Below, piece by piece: positions 49,293-58,371 of a stretch of DNA of 64,000 nucleotides (its first letter is position 1; each line of letters begins with the position of its first letter). This DNA comes from JBOZRQ01 sp050789255 (GTDB lineage: Bacteria > Bacillota > Sulfobacillia > Symbiobacteriales > Symbiobacteriaceae): assembly GCA_050789255.1 (NCBI GenBank), contig JBOZRQ010000017.1:85371-149370 (forward strand). Direction: 5' to 3'. The notes beneath the pieces were generated by a model that saw only the letters and a list, made by a program, of their open reading frames with translations, was not told the origin of the DNA and ran no database searches. Both the position numbers and the translations under genes were made by a program.

Positions 49293-51259
49293 CGCTTGAA
49301 CCTCTTCTCTAGCTCAGAGATCGAGACGCAGATGACCGTCGGGCGCCCATGTGGGCAGGTGGTGGGCGACTGGCAGGCGGCCAGGTCGCTCAGCAGGGCC
49401 TGGATGTCCTCGGGCTGCAGGGCGTCCCTGGCCTTGATCGAGGCCTTGCAGGCGGCCATGGCGGCGAGCACCTTCTGCCGGCGCTCCAGCACCGAGGCGC
49501 CCGGGCCGACCCGGTTCTCCTGCAGCCGGTCCAGGAAGTCCGAGACCAGGCGGGCGGTGTGTGCTTCGCCCAAACCAGCGGGGACCCCCTGGATCAGCAG
49601 GGTCGTGCCGCCGAAGGGCGACGCCTCAAAGCCGCTCTCCAGGAAGATCTGCTCGTTCTCCTGCCAGAGGGCCATCTGGGCCGGGGTCAGGTCCAGGGCG
49701 ATCGGGAAGAGCAGCCGCTGCACCGGGGCGTTGTGGCTCTGCGCGGCCGAGAGGAGCCGCTCGAAGAAGATGCGCTCGTGGGCGGCATGCTGGTCGACGA
49801 CATAGAGGCCGTCCGGACCGTCGCAGGGGATGAAGGAGCGGTGCACCTGCCCCAGCGGCCGCAGCGACCGAACCAGTTCGGCGTCGGTGCGCACGCCGGG
49901 CTCTGGGGTCCAGAGCGGCTCGGCGGGCGTTGCGGCCTCCGCCTCCAAGGGAGCAGCCGCCCCCTGGGCGCGCCGCTCCAGAATCGCCTGGAGCCCGCCC
50001 TCGGGCAGGGCGTACAGAGCGCCGGCTTCCTTGGCACTAGTTTGCGCCCCCTCGAACCGGAACGATACCTGCTGCGCCCCGCCCAGGTCTGCAGGCTCAG
50101 GCCGGGGTTGGGCCATCCAGGGAGGCGCCGGAGCGCGGCCCCCGCCCTCACCGGGGCGCCCGACCCCAGGGGGGACCCAGCCGCCCGGGGTGGTTGCTGC
50201 CGCCTTTTCGCCGGCCCGGTCAGGGACGGATACCTCCCCGTCTTCGTTGACCGTGGTGCCGGGGATCAGCAGGTGGGCGCCGAGCGCCTGCCGGGTCGCC
50301 TTGTACACGGCGCCCCGCACCTCCCGCTCCCGCTCGAAGCGGACCTCGGCCTTGGCGGGGTGAACGTTGACGTCCACCTCCCGGGGCTCCACCTCGATAA
50401 AGAGGATGCAGACCGGGTAGCGCCCGTTCGGCAGCAGGTGGGCGTAGGCCTCCTCCAGGGCGTACCGGACGTTGATCGTCCGGATCGCTCGGCGGTTGAC
50501 GAAGAAGTACTGGTGGTTGCGGCCGGCCCGGGCGGCGCCGGGGCGCCCCACGTAGCCCCACACCCTGGCGGTGCCGTCCTGGTACTCGACCGGGAGCAGC
50601 TCCTTGACCACGTCGCGCCCCAGCAGGGCGACGGCTGCATCCTGCACCTTGCCGGTGCCGGGCGTGGCGAAGACCTGTGCCTGGCCGGAGTGAAACCGGA
50701 AGGCCACGTGCGGGTTTGCCAGAGCCAGGCGGGTCAGCATGTCGCTGATCTGCCCCATTTCGGTGGCGCTAGTCTTCAGGTACTTCAGGCGCGCCGGCAC
50801 GTTGTAGAACAGGTTTCGCACGGTTATGCGGGTCCCCGGCGGGCAGCCGAACTCCCCTTCTTCGGTGATGCGGCCGCCCTCCACGAAGATCCGGTAGCCC
50901 CCGAGCGCGTCTGGCTCCCGGGTGATCAGCTCGAACTGCGAGACCGAGGCGATCGACGGCATCGCTTCGCCGCGGAAGCCCATGGTGTCGACCAGGAGAA
51001 GGTCGTCGGCGGTGCGGATCTTCGAGGTGGCGTGCCGCTGGAGCGACAGGCGGGCATCGTCGGGCGTCATGCCGCAGCCGTCATCCGTGATGCGCATCAG
51101 GTCGCGGCCGCCGCCCTCCACCTCGACGACGATGCGGCGGCTGCCGGCGTCGAGCGAGTTCTCCACCAGTTCTTTGACTACGCTGGAGGGGCGCTCTACC
51201 ACCTCGCCGGCGGCGATCTGGTTGGCAGTGCGCTCATCGAGCACCATGATCTTGGGCAA
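49289..51259 (-). CDS. mutL: DNA mismatch repair protein MutL
   Basis: Protein of about 656 aa: GHKL ATPase domain (1-330; IAAGEVVERPSSVVKELVEN, DDGCGM, TMGFRGEAMPSI, GTRITVRNLFYNVPARLKYL), a Pro/Gly/Ala-rich linker (about 340-450) and the C-terminal dimerisation/endonuclease domain. That domain holds DQHAAHERIFFE (DQHA(X)2E(X)4E-type metal site) and CPHGRP. TTG at 51259 follows GGGAGG; ATG at 51247 is an alternative. Coupled with miaA. Confidence 0.96.
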   Translation of the reverse strand: MPKIMVLDERTANQIAAGEVVERPSSVVKELVENSLDAGSRRIVVEVEGGGRDLMRITDDGCGMTPDDARLSLQRHATSKIRTADDLLLVDTMGFRGEAMPSIASVSQFELITREPDALGGYRIFVEGGRITEEGEFGCPPGTRITVRNLFYNVPARLKYLKTSATEMGQISDMLTRLALANPHVAFRFHSGQAQVFATPGTGKVQDAAVALLGRDVVKELLPVEYQDGTARVWGYVGRPGAARAGRNHQYFFVNRRAIRTINVRYALEEAYAHLLPNGRYPVCILFIEVEPREVDVNVHPAKAEVRFEREREVRGAVYKATRQALGAHLLIPGTTVNEDGEVSVPDRAGEKAAATTPGGWVPPGVGRPGEGGGRAPAPPWMAQPRPEPADLGGAQQVSFRFEGAQTSAKEAGALYALPEGGLQAILERRAQGAAAPLEAEAATPAEPLWTPEPGVRTDAELVRSLRPLGQVHRSFIPCDGPDGLYVVDQHAAHERIFFERLLSAAQSHNAPVQRLLFPIALDLTPAQMALWQENEQIFLESGFEASPFGGTTLLIQGVPAGLGEAHTARLVSDFLDRLQENRVGPGASVLERRQKVLAAMAACKASIKARDALQPEDIQALLSDLAACQSPTTCPHGRPTVICVSISELEKRFKR

Positions 51260-51275
51260 GCGAGTTCCCTCCCAT

Positions 51276-51304
51276 GACAACGGCGCCCAAGCTCGTGGGC
51301 GCCG
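51276..51304 (-). terminator. Terminator-like hairpin between 51784 gene and mutL
   Basis: CGGCGCCCA / TGGGCGCCG stem, with a weak TTGTC on the minus strand. Confidence 0.5.
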
Positions 51305-51316
51305 TAAGACTGCGAA

Positions 51317-51784
51317 TTACTTCTTGGGCTTCTTCATGGGGCCGTACAGCTTCTCCATTTTCTCGCTGAGAGTCTTCTCCATTTGCTGGAGCTTCTTCTG
51401 CTTGTCCATGAGCGCCTTCTGGCGGAAGCCCCCCAGGGAGGCCATTTGGTACAGCTGGAGCGACTCACGGTGCATGGCCAGGGTCGACTCGTGCACATCC
51501 ATGGCCTTCTTGGGCGCCTTGACCGCCTCCAGGTCGGCGATGAGGCCCTTGTAAGCGTTAATCAACTCACCCAGGGGCTTCTTGGCCAGGACGGGGTTGG
51601 GGTTCTGCCCCAGCTGCTGAACCGCTTCTGCCTTCTTTTGGACGTCGTGCCGATCGAAGACTTTCTTTACGTTGACGGCGTACAGGCGAATCTTGAACCA
51701 GTTGGTGCGGGTAAGTACGAAGAAACCGAGACCAAGGCCGGCAACCGCCGAGCCTCCGATTAGCCACCACGTCCGAGCGTCCAC
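51317..51784 (-). CDS. Hypothetical membrane-anchored coiled-coil protein
   Basis: Protein of about 155 aa: an N-terminal transmembrane segment (LIGGSAVAGLGLGFFVLT, residues 8-25) followed by helical and coiled-coil stretches (around 40-60 and 105-145) and a Lys-rich end. GTG at 51784 is chosen (AGGAG eight bases upstream); the earlier GTG at 51793 is too near that site. No family recognised. Confidence 0.7.
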   Translation of the reverse strand: MDARTWWLIGGSAVAGLGLGFFVLTRTNWFKIRLYAVNVKKVFDRHDVQKKAEAVQQLGQNPNPVLAKKPLGELINAYKGLIADLEAVKAPKKAMDVHESTLAMHRESLQLYQMASLGGFRQKALMDKQKKLQQMEKTLSEKMEKLYGPMKKPKK

Positions 51785-51961
51785 GGGGTTCACTCCTAGG
51801 ATGTGTGGATCCCTGTCGGATCCACAGAGATGTGCCCCTGCATTGTCTCACGAACACTCGGTCGTGGCAAGCCTTTCCCGCATAGGATGGAAAGGATCGG
51901 GCAGACAGACTAGTCCGATTCGCACCGGGCGCGCAGGCGCCCACAAACGTGAGGTGAGGGT

Positions 51962-52483
51962 ATGCAAGGCAGGCCCTCTCTGCCGGTTCTCCTGGGGCTG
52001 CTCGCGGGCCTTGCGGCCGCCATGCAGCTGGCCCCCCAATACATTCCCGGTGCGGGGTACCTCCTGGCCATGGCGACCACCTTTCCGGTGGCGATCGCCT
52101 CTACCATAACCCCGCGCCGTTGCGCCTGGTTCTTCCTGGCTACAGCCATCGTGATCGGGCTGTTCTCCCGGGAGGAGGTCGCCGTCTTCACCACGACCAC
52201 CGGCCCGCTCGGCGTTATGCTCGGGCTGATGGCGAACCGCCCGGCGTGGGCGGCGGTGCCGGCCGCGGGCGTGGTCCTGGCCGGTGGCATGCTCCTGCTG
52301 CCCGCCCTGGGCGGCGTCTACCCCTTCGGCGGTCTGGAGGCGGGCTGGTCCCCCACGTGGCTCGTGGCAGCTTACCTGCTGTTCGGGATCGCCTACGCTG
52401 GCCTCTGGCACGCCCTGAACGCACGACTTTGGGCTCGCATGTCCGCGGCGATGCGCTATACTAGGGGCAGTGAGCTTCCCTGA
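51962..52483 (+). CDS. Hypothetical multi-pass membrane protein
   Basis: Protein of 173 aa with about five hydrophobic segments (residues 8-30, 38-55, 60-78, 82-118, 135-155). No charged catalytic motif. ATG at 51962 follows GAGGTGAGGG. It ends 14 bases before the next small gene in the same orientation. Function unknown. Confidence 0.75.
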   Translation: MQGRPSLPVLLGLLAGLAAAMQLAPQYIPGAGYLLAMATTFPVAIASTITPRRCAWFFLATAIVIGLFSREEVAVFTTTTGPLGVMLGLMANRPAWAAVPAAGVVLAGGMLLLPALGGVYPFGGLEAGWSPTWLVAAYLLFGIAYAGLWHALNARLWARMSAAMRYTRGSELP

Positions 52484-52497
52484 AGGAGTTGGCGCCA

Positions 52498-52890
52498 TTG
52501 CCCGAGATCGCCGCACACGCCCCCACCCAGGCCGCCGAGTTCAGCGGCCCTGGCAAGCAGGCCATTGTGCTTTACACCCCCGCCTGGTCTGAGGCGGTCC
52601 TGGAGGTGCTCCGGACCAAGCCCAACGCCTATGAGGCCAGCTGGCGGTTCCATGACGGGCGCCGGGCCCACGTCCTGGAGGTGGCCTACGAGAACGGCCC
52701 CACGATCCACGTGGCCCTGGTAGACGGCATACACAACCAGGTGGTCGCCCGGCTGGCCCGGGGCTGCGCCCTGGTGCTCTCCCCTTTTCCCCTCTACCGG
52801 GAACACCCGGACGAACAGGATGTGAAACTGTTCACCCCCGAGGAGAGCGTTGTGCTGCCCCAGTTGCCCAGCCCGCTGGAGCTCGGGTAA
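52498..52890 (+). CDS. Hypothetical protein (130 aa)
   Basis: Soluble protein of mixed alpha/beta pattern: KQAIVLYTPAWSEAVLEVL, then a beta-rich central stretch (RRAHVLEVAYENGPTIHVALVDG) and SFPLYREHP-like end. TTG at 52498 is preferred (AAGGAG nine bases upstream). No family recognised. Probable operon with the upstream membrane protein. Confidence 0.65.
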   Translation: MPEIAAHAPTQAAEFSGPGKQAIVLYTPAWSEAVLEVLRTKPNAYEASWRFHDGRRAHVLEVAYENGPTIHVALVDGIHNQVVARLARGCALVLSPFPLYREHPDEQDVKLFTPEESVVLPQLPSPLELG

Positions 52891-52983
52891 TCTGCAGGCT
52901 TGATCCGCCCGCCCCACCGATCCCTGCCAGCCAGTTTTCCGTACTGCTTAGCATACGGTGGGCAAGGGAAAGGGGCGGGCGGC

Positions 52984-53382
52984 TTGCTGTTATGGCCAGC
53001 GCTTGAGGAACTGCTCAGGGACCGAGCTCCCAGGCGAATCGTCACCGTTTCCGCTGTGGTCGATGAGATCAACCCTGACGACCAGGATTACGAAGGCTCC
53101 AAGCACCAGATCTTCGTCGTCCGGATCGAGGAGTTGACCGAGGGCGACCGGGGAGCGATCGAACCCGGGGAGCGGGTCCTGGTCTCCGTCAGGTACGGCG
53201 ACGCTTCGGGCCTGCGCAATCCCATCGACGAGATCGCCCCAGGGCAGCCCATCGAGATCCGCGGGGCCTACATCACCCCGAATGAGGCCCGCATCGACGC
53301 CGACGAGGAGCGCCTTGGCGTTCTGCACTTCACCCACCGGCCCCTCGGCTGGGTGGTCTACCAGGGCCGCAAGTACAGTTGA
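52984..53382 (+). CDS. DUF3465-like OB-fold protein
   Basis: Protein of about 132 aa. The C-terminal 100 residues resemble DUF3465: VTVSAVVDEINPDDQ, GSKHQIFVVRIEEL, then GQPIEIRGAYI and the end LHFTHRPLGWVVYQGRKY. The family is predicted to have an OB fold and is of unknown function. The start is uncertain: TTG at 52984 after AAGGGGCGGG, while the frame opens as far as 52900 without a ribosome site. A terminator follows the stop. Confidence 0.6.
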   Translation: MLLWPALEELLRDRAPRRIVTVSAVVDEINPDDQDYEGSKHQIFVVRIEELTEGDRGAIEPGERVLVSVRYGDASGLRNPIDEIAPGQPIEIRGAYITPNEARIDADEERLGVLHFTHRPLGWVVYQGRKYS

Positions 53383-53390
53383 ATGAATGG

Positions 53391-53424
53391 AACCCCCGTT
53401 GCTGGCAGCGGGGGTTCTCGTTTT
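53391..53424 (+). terminator. Rho-independent terminator
   Basis: AACCCCCG / CGGGGGTT stem, then TTCTCGTTTT. It separates the DUF3465-like gene from the antiporter gene. Confidence 0.8.
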
Positions 53425-53508
53425 GTGGGAGGCGCATCCCGGGCGCCCAATTGGAATAACTATGCCAGGAGAGGCCAAAATGCGTCTCAGCGAAGCGGAG
53501 GTGCTCCT

Positions 53509-54966
53509 ATCGATCTGAAGATCATGCAGGTTCTCCTGGTATCGGGCGGGCTGCTTGTCGCGGGCGTCATCGCAACCAAGCTGGCCTCTCGCATTGGCGT
53601 TCCCGCACTGGTGCTCTTCATCCTCGTCGGGATGCTGCTCGGCAGCGACATCTCCGGGCTGGTCTATTTCGACGACGCCTGGCTGGCCCAGCTGGTGGGC
53701 ACCGTCGCCCTGGTCATCATTTTGTTTGAAGGCGGTCTCCATACCAAGTGGCGGCAACTGCGCCAGGTAGTGTGGCCAGCCCTCTCCCTGGCCACAATCG
53801 GGGTCGCGGTTACGGTCCTTGTAACCGGGGCCATCGCCCGGTTCGCCCTGAAGCTGGATTGGCCCCTGGCCCTCCTGTTGGGCGCCATCGTGGGCTCCAC
53901 TGATGCGGCGGCGGTCTTTGCGGTCATCGGGAACCAGAATATCTCCCAGCGGGTCAAATCCACCCTGGAGTCCGAATCGGGCCTGAACGACCCCATGGCC
54001 GTCTTCCTGACCCTCGTGATGATGGAGTGGGTGCAGGCCGGCCCGCCGCAGCTGTGGAGTTCGGTGGGCTTTCTCTTGTGGCAGATGGGCCTGGGCGCTG
54101 CGCTTGGGCTGCTGGCCGGCCGGCTGGCGGCAATGAGCATCCGCCGCCTTCGCTTTGAGGCCAGCGGCCTTTACCCCATTTTGCTGTTTGCCGCAGCGAT
54201 CTTCACCTTTGCGGTGGTCTCATGGCTAGATGGCAGCGGCTTTGTGGCGGTCTATCTGATGGGGATGCACCTGAGCGGCAGCGAGATCCCCTACCGCCAG
54301 AGCGTGGTGCGCTTCCACGAAGGCATGGCCTGGCTGGCGCAGATGGGCATGTTCAGCGTGCTGGGCTTGCTGGTTTTCCCGAGGCAGCTGCCCGCGGTGA
54401 TGCTTCCGGGCCTGCTGCTGGCCGCAGGGCTGATGTTGGTCGCCAGGCCTGTCGCCGTGTGGCTGAGTGCGATCGGCATGGGCTTTACCGTCAGGGAGAA
54501 GGTGCTACTGGCCTGGGCCGGCCTGCGGGGCGCCGTGCCGATCGTGCTGGCCACCTACCCCCTGCTCTCGGCAGTGCCAGGTAGCGACACGATCTTCAAC
54601 GTGGTCTTCTTTGTGGTGCTGACTTCGGCCATCATCCAAGGGGCGACGATCTCCCCGGTAGCCTCCGCCCTGGGCCTTGTCCAGGGCAAGCTTGCACCAA
54701 AGGCGACCACCTTGGAACTGGTGACGATGGAGAGCCTGAACACCGACCTGATTGAGATCGTGCTGACCGAGGGCGCCGATGTGGTGGGCAAACGGCTGAT
54801 GGACCTGCAACTGCCCGAGCAGGCCACGGTGAGCGCCATGCTGCGCTCGGGAAAGATGGTGACGCCCCGTGGCGGCACCAAACTTCAGGCTGGCGACACG
54901 CTCTTTGTCCTCACCGCCAAAGACTTCTCTCCTGCGGTCCGCTCATTGTTGGAAGGCGAAGCGTGA
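53509..54966 (+). CDS. NhaP-type Na+(K+)/H+ antiporter with TrkA_C domain
   Basis: Protein of about 480 aa with 12 or so transmembrane segments of the CPA1/NhaP2 type, including VGSTDAAAVFAVIGN and SESGLNDPMAVFLTLV (ion-binding acidic residues), then a cytosolic TrkA_C/RCK-type domain (about 405-480) that binds a nucleotide or ligand. The start is unclear: GGAGG (53497-53501) is seven bases from ATC at 53509 and too far from the first ATG at 53524. Upstream codons would run through the terminator at 53391-53424 and are unlikely. Confidence 0.9.
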   Translation: MDLKIMQVLLVSGGLLVAGVIATKLASRIGVPALVLFILVGMLLGSDISGLVYFDDAWLAQLVGTVALVIILFEGGLHTKWRQLRQVVWPALSLATIGVAVTVLVTGAIARFALKLDWPLALLLGAIVGSTDAAAVFAVIGNQNISQRVKSTLESESGLNDPMAVFLTLVMMEWVQAGPPQLWSSVGFLLWQMGLGAALGLLAGRLAAMSIRRLRFEASGLYPILLFAAAIFTFAVVSWLDGSGFVAVYLMGMHLSGSEIPYRQSVVRFHEGMAWLAQMGMFSVLGLLVFPRQLPAVMLPGLLLAAGLMLVARPVAVWLSAIGMGFTVREKVLLAWAGLRGAVPIVLATYPLLSAVPGSDTIFNVVFFVVLTSAIIQGATISPVASALGLVQGKLAPKATTLELVTMESLNTDLIEIVLTEGADVVGKRLMDLQLPEQATVSAMLRSGKMVTPRGGTKLQAGDTLFVLTAKDFSPAVRSLLEGEA

Positions 54967-54970
54967 GCCG

Positions 54971-57598
54971 TTACCGGCTCTCCTTGGCCTTCGCCTGAAG
55001 CTGGTAGAGCATGTTGAGCGCATCGATCGGGGTGAGCGCCAGCACGTTGAGCGCCAGCAACTCCTCCACCACCGGATGCTTGCGATCCTCAAAGAAGGTC
55101 AGCTGCACCGACGGCTTCTGCCGCAGCTTGCTCGCTGCGGCCTCCCGACGGTTCTGGCGCTCCCCTTCCTGGGCCTCCAGGGTGAGCAGAATCTCCCGGG
55201 CCCGGTCCACCACCTGGCGGGGGAGCCCGGCGAGCCGGGCCACTTGAATGCCATAGGAGCGGTCGGCGCCGCCCCGGACCAGCTTGCGCAGGAAGACGAT
55301 GTCGTCGCCCTTCTCCCGCACCGCCATGCTGTAGTTCTTCAGGCCCGGCAGCATCGACTCCAGCTCGCAGAGCTCGTGGTAGTGCGTGGCGAACATGGTG
55401 CGGGCGCCGACATCCTCGTGCAGGTACTCGGTGATCGCCCAGGCGATCGACAGGCCGTCGAAGGTGGCGGTGCCGCGCCCGACCTCGTCGAGCACCACCA
55501 GGGAGCGCCGGGTGGCAGCGTGCAGGATGTTGCTCACCTCGGTCATCTCCACCATGAAGGTGGACTGCCCGGTGGCAAGGTCATCGCTGGCGCCGACCCG
55601 GGTCCAGACCCGATCGGTCAGGCCGATGTGGGCGCTGGAGGCCGGCACGAAGGCGCCCGCCTGCGCCAGGATCGTCGCCAGGGCCGCCGAGCGCATCACC
55701 GTGGACTTGCCGCCCATGTTGGGACCGGTGATCAGGGCGACCCGGTTCTCCGCGTTGTCCAGGAAGATATCGTTGGGCACGAAGGTGCCCTCGGGCAGCA
55801 CCCGCTCCAGCACGGGGTGGCGGCAGTCCTTCAGATTGAGCACCCCACCGTTGTCCACCAGCGGCCGTACATAGCCGTACAGGGCGGCGACCTCGGCGAA
55901 GGAGCAGAGCGTGTCGAACTCGGCGAGCGACCGGGCGCTCTGCTGAATGCGGGCCACCGAGGCGGCGACCCGTTCCCGGAGCTGAACGAACAGCTCGTAC
56001 TCCAGTGCCATCAGCTTCTCGTCAGCCCCGAGGACGGTCTCCTCCATCTCCTTGAGCTCCGGCGTAATGTAGCGCTCCTCGTTGGCGAGGGTCTGCTTGC
56101 GGATGTAGTAGTCCGGCACGCTGGCCAGGTTGCTGTTGGTGATGCCCAGGTAGTACCCGAAGACCTTGTTGTAGCCGACCTTGAGCGACTTGATCCCGGT
56201 CTTCTCCCGCTCCCTGGCCTCCAGGGCGGCGATCCAGGCCTTGCCCTCCCGGGCGCCGGTCCGGAGCTCGTCGACCCGGGCGTGGAAGCCATCGCGAATC
56301 AGGCCGCCCTCGGTGAGGGCAAGCGGGGGTTCGTCCACCAGGGCCGTCTGGATCAGGTCCCGCACGTCGTCGAGCATATCCAGCGAGTCCCGCAGGTGGA
56401 TCAGGCGGGCCGAGGTGGCATCCTCCAGGATCACCCGGATCGACGGCAGCGTCACCAGGGAGTTCCGCAGGGCCACCATGTCACGGGCGTGGGCGTTTCC
56501 GTAGGAAACCCTTGCTGCGAGGCGCTCCAGGTCGTACACGTCGCCCAGGAGCGCACGCATGTCAGCCCGGAGCATCGGCCGGTTGACGAGCTCCTGCACG
56601 GCCTCGTGCCGCTGGATGATATCGGTCAGCCGCAGCAGCGGCCGCTCCAGCCAGGTGCGGAGCATGCGGCCGCCCATGGAGGTGACGGTCTTGTCCATCA
56701 CCCAAAGCAGGGTGCCCTTGCGGCCGCCGTCACGGATCGCCCGGGTAAGCTCCAGGTTGCGGCGGGTCGCCCCGTCCAGGATCATATACTCCCCGGGGAA
56801 GTAGACCGCCAGGCCCGTCATGTGGGTCAGGGCGGTCTTTTGCGTGTTGGTCAGGTAGGCCAGGGCTGCGCCGGCCGCCGTGGTGGCCAGCTCCAGCTCT
56901 TCGCACCCGAAGCCCTTCAGGCTCGATACGCCGAAGTGGGCGGTGAGCCGCCGGTAGGCCTCGCTGTGCTGGAAGGAGCGGGACTCCAGGGTCGAGTAGG
57001 GCACGCCCCAGCTCTTGAGCGCGCCAACAAGGGCCGGTTCGCCCTCGAGCCCCGGCTCCATGATCACCTCGGCCGGCTCCAGGCGGCCCAGCTCGTCCAG
57101 CACCCGGCGCAGGCCGTCGGTCCCGGCGAGCTCACAGGCCGCGAACTCGCCCGTGGACAGGTCTGCTACGGCGAGGCCGAAGCCGCTCTTGCCGTAGGAG
57201 ACGGCGCACAGGAAGTTGTTCTTCTTCTCCTGTAGCAGCTTGGGCTCCACCAGGGTGCCCGGGGTGATCACGCGGGTCACTTCCCGCTTGACCAGTCCCT
57301 TTGCGGCCTTGGGATCCTCGGTCTGCTCGCAGACGGCCACCTTGTAGCCACGCTCGATCAAGCGGGCGATATAGTTCTCTGCAGAGTGATACGGGATGCC
57401 AGCCATGGGGACGCGCCCGAGCGCCTTGCCCCCCTCCCGCCCGGTGAGCACCAGCTCCAGCTCACGGGCGACCAGCTGCGCATCGTCAAAAAACGTCTCG
57501 TAGAAGTCGCCGAGACGGTAAAAGAGGATGACATCCTTGTACTCCTCTTTGATTGCCAGGTATTGGGCAAACATGGGGGTTGCGGCGGCGACGTCCAA
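54971..57598 (-). CDS. mutS: DNA mismatch repair protein MutS
   Basis: Protein of 875 aa. Mismatch-binding domain I near the N terminus with the YRLGDFYETFF motif (Phe-x-Glu), connector and lever domains, clamp, then the ATPase domain with Walker A GPNMGGKSTVMRS, Walker B SLVVLDEVGRGTATFDG and the C-terminal HTH. TTG start after AAGGAGG. It is the first of the mismatch repair pair; mutL lies 3.7 kb further along on the same strand, separated by plus-strand genes. Confidence 0.97.
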   Translation of the reverse strand: MDVAAATPMFAQYLAIKEEYKDVILFYRLGDFYETFFDDAQLVARELELVLTGREGGKALGRVPMAGIPYHSAENYIARLIERGYKVAVCEQTEDPKAAKGLVKREVTRVITPGTLVEPKLLQEKKNNFLCAVSYGKSGFGLAVADLSTGEFAACELAGTDGLRRVLDELGRLEPAEVIMEPGLEGEPALVGALKSWGVPYSTLESRSFQHSEAYRRLTAHFGVSSLKGFGCEELELATTAAGAALAYLTNTQKTALTHMTGLAVYFPGEYMILDGATRRNLELTRAIRDGGRKGTLLWVMDKTVTSMGGRMLRTWLERPLLRLTDIIQRHEAVQELVNRPMLRADMRALLGDVYDLERLAARVSYGNAHARDMVALRNSLVTLPSIRVILEDATSARLIHLRDSLDMLDDVRDLIQTALVDEPPLALTEGGLIRDGFHARVDELRTGAREGKAWIAALEAREREKTGIKSLKVGYNKVFGYYLGITNSNLASVPDYYIRKQTLANEERYITPELKEMEETVLGADEKLMALEYELFVQLRERVAASVARIQQSARSLAEFDTLCSFAEVAALYGYVRPLVDNGGVLNLKDCRHPVLERVLPEGTFVPNDIFLDNAENRVALITGPNMGGKSTVMRSAALATILAQAGAFVPASSAHIGLTDRVWTRVGASDDLATGQSTFMVEMTEVSNILHAATRRSLVVLDEVGRGTATFDGLSIAWAITEYLHEDVGARTMFATHYHELCELESMLPGLKNYSMAVREKGDDIVFLRKLVRGGADRSYGIQVARLAGLPRQVVDRAREILLTLEAQEGERQNRREAAASKLRQKPSVQLTFFEDRKHPVVEELLALNVLALTPIDALNMLYQLQAKAKESR

Positions 57599-57679
57599 GC
57601 GGGTTCCTCCTTACAGCGCGACTGACCTTCGCTTCTTCGGCGGGCCGCCCCGCCGTTCCTTCGTGTGGCAATGGCGACA

Positions 57680-57717
57680 ATAAAAGCAACGGAGCGGCAG
57701 GGCGAACTGCCGCTCCG
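57680..57717 (-). terminator. Rho-independent terminator (minus strand)
   Basis: CGGAGCGGCAG / CTGCCGCTCCG stem, followed on the minus strand by TTGCTTTTATT. Ends the 57725-58240 gene. Confidence 0.85.
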
Positions 57718-57724
57718 AGTCTGT

Positions 57725-58240
57725 TCAGGATAAGAGACGGCGGAGCCGCTCCGCGGCTTCCGTATCTCTGGCCTCCAGGGCGGCGTCTATTTGATCGAGG
57801 AGCGCTGTCCGCCGCACCTGTTCGGAGGAGAGCGCCGACAGCCGCATCACCGTGCGTTCCAGCCGGGCGGCCTCGCCTGCCGGCGGCAACGCCACGTCCG
57901 GGTCCACCGCCAGGAACCATACGGGCACGGCCCGCAGGCGCTCGGCCACCTCCGATGGGCTCAGGTCCAGGCCCTCCAGCGCCAGACGGGCCCGGGACTG
58001 GGCGGAACGGTTGCCGCCTTCCGGGTCGTTCCCAAGGAGCACCGACCAGCAGCCCTGCTCATGGGAGATCCAGACCGAGTGACTGACCCGTGATCTCTCC
58101 ACAGGGCGGCACAGATGCATGCGTCCAAGGAGAACGTCGTCGCGTCTGAGCAGATCAATGAACTTCAATGCGGGCCGAGGCAGAGCATTGCGACGCTCGG
58201 TCAGAAGGCGGATCACCTGGTGTCGATCTCCAGTCTCCAT
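57725..58240 (-). CDS. YpiB/UPF0302-like protein with C-terminal IDEAL-like motif
   Basis: Protein of 171 aa. The middle (LKFIDLLRRDDVLLGRMHLCRP) recalls the UPF0302 region of YpiB, and the C-terminal helix LLDQIDAALEARDTEAAERL fits the IDEAL domain pattern. Both assignments rest on pattern likeness only. YpiB-type proteins are linked to regulated proteolysis or cytochrome-complex assembly in Bacillus, which is not shown here. ATG at 58240 with AGGGAG upstream; an ORF-extension start at 58264 is weaker. Confidence 0.5.
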   Translation of the reverse strand: METGDRHQVIRLLTERRNALPRPALKFIDLLRRDDVLLGRMHLCRPVERSRVSHSVWISHEQGCWSVLLGNDPEGGNRSAQSRARLALEGLDLSPSEVAERLRAVPVWFLAVDPDVALPPAGEAARLERTVMRLSALSSEQVRRTALLDQIDAALEARDTEAAERLRRLLS

Positions 58241-58283
58241 CTCCCTGATCCCCCTCTTCCCCATGGGTTACGCCACTGTGCAA

Positions 58284-58302
58284 ACAAACATTAATAGTTT
58301 GT
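58284..58302. repeat. AT-rich inverted repeat upstream of GGDEF gene
   Basis: ACAAAC / GTTTGT around ATTAATA, in a low-GC island that includes a TATAGT box (58303-58308 region). Candidate operator/promoter. Confidence 0.45.
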
Positions 58303-58371
58303 ATAGTCAACAAGCCTGGTTCCAGTCTACCGGACCGACCCGACTGTTAGCAAGCAGGAGATTGGTATCCT

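Noticed and set aside
49349..51277. 642-codon plus-strand ORF opposite mutL
   Set aside because: Antisense shadow of mutL with no ribosome site.
54869..57235. 788-codon plus-strand ORF opposite mutS
   Set aside because: Antisense shadow of mutS; composition is the reverse-complement of a real coding sequence.
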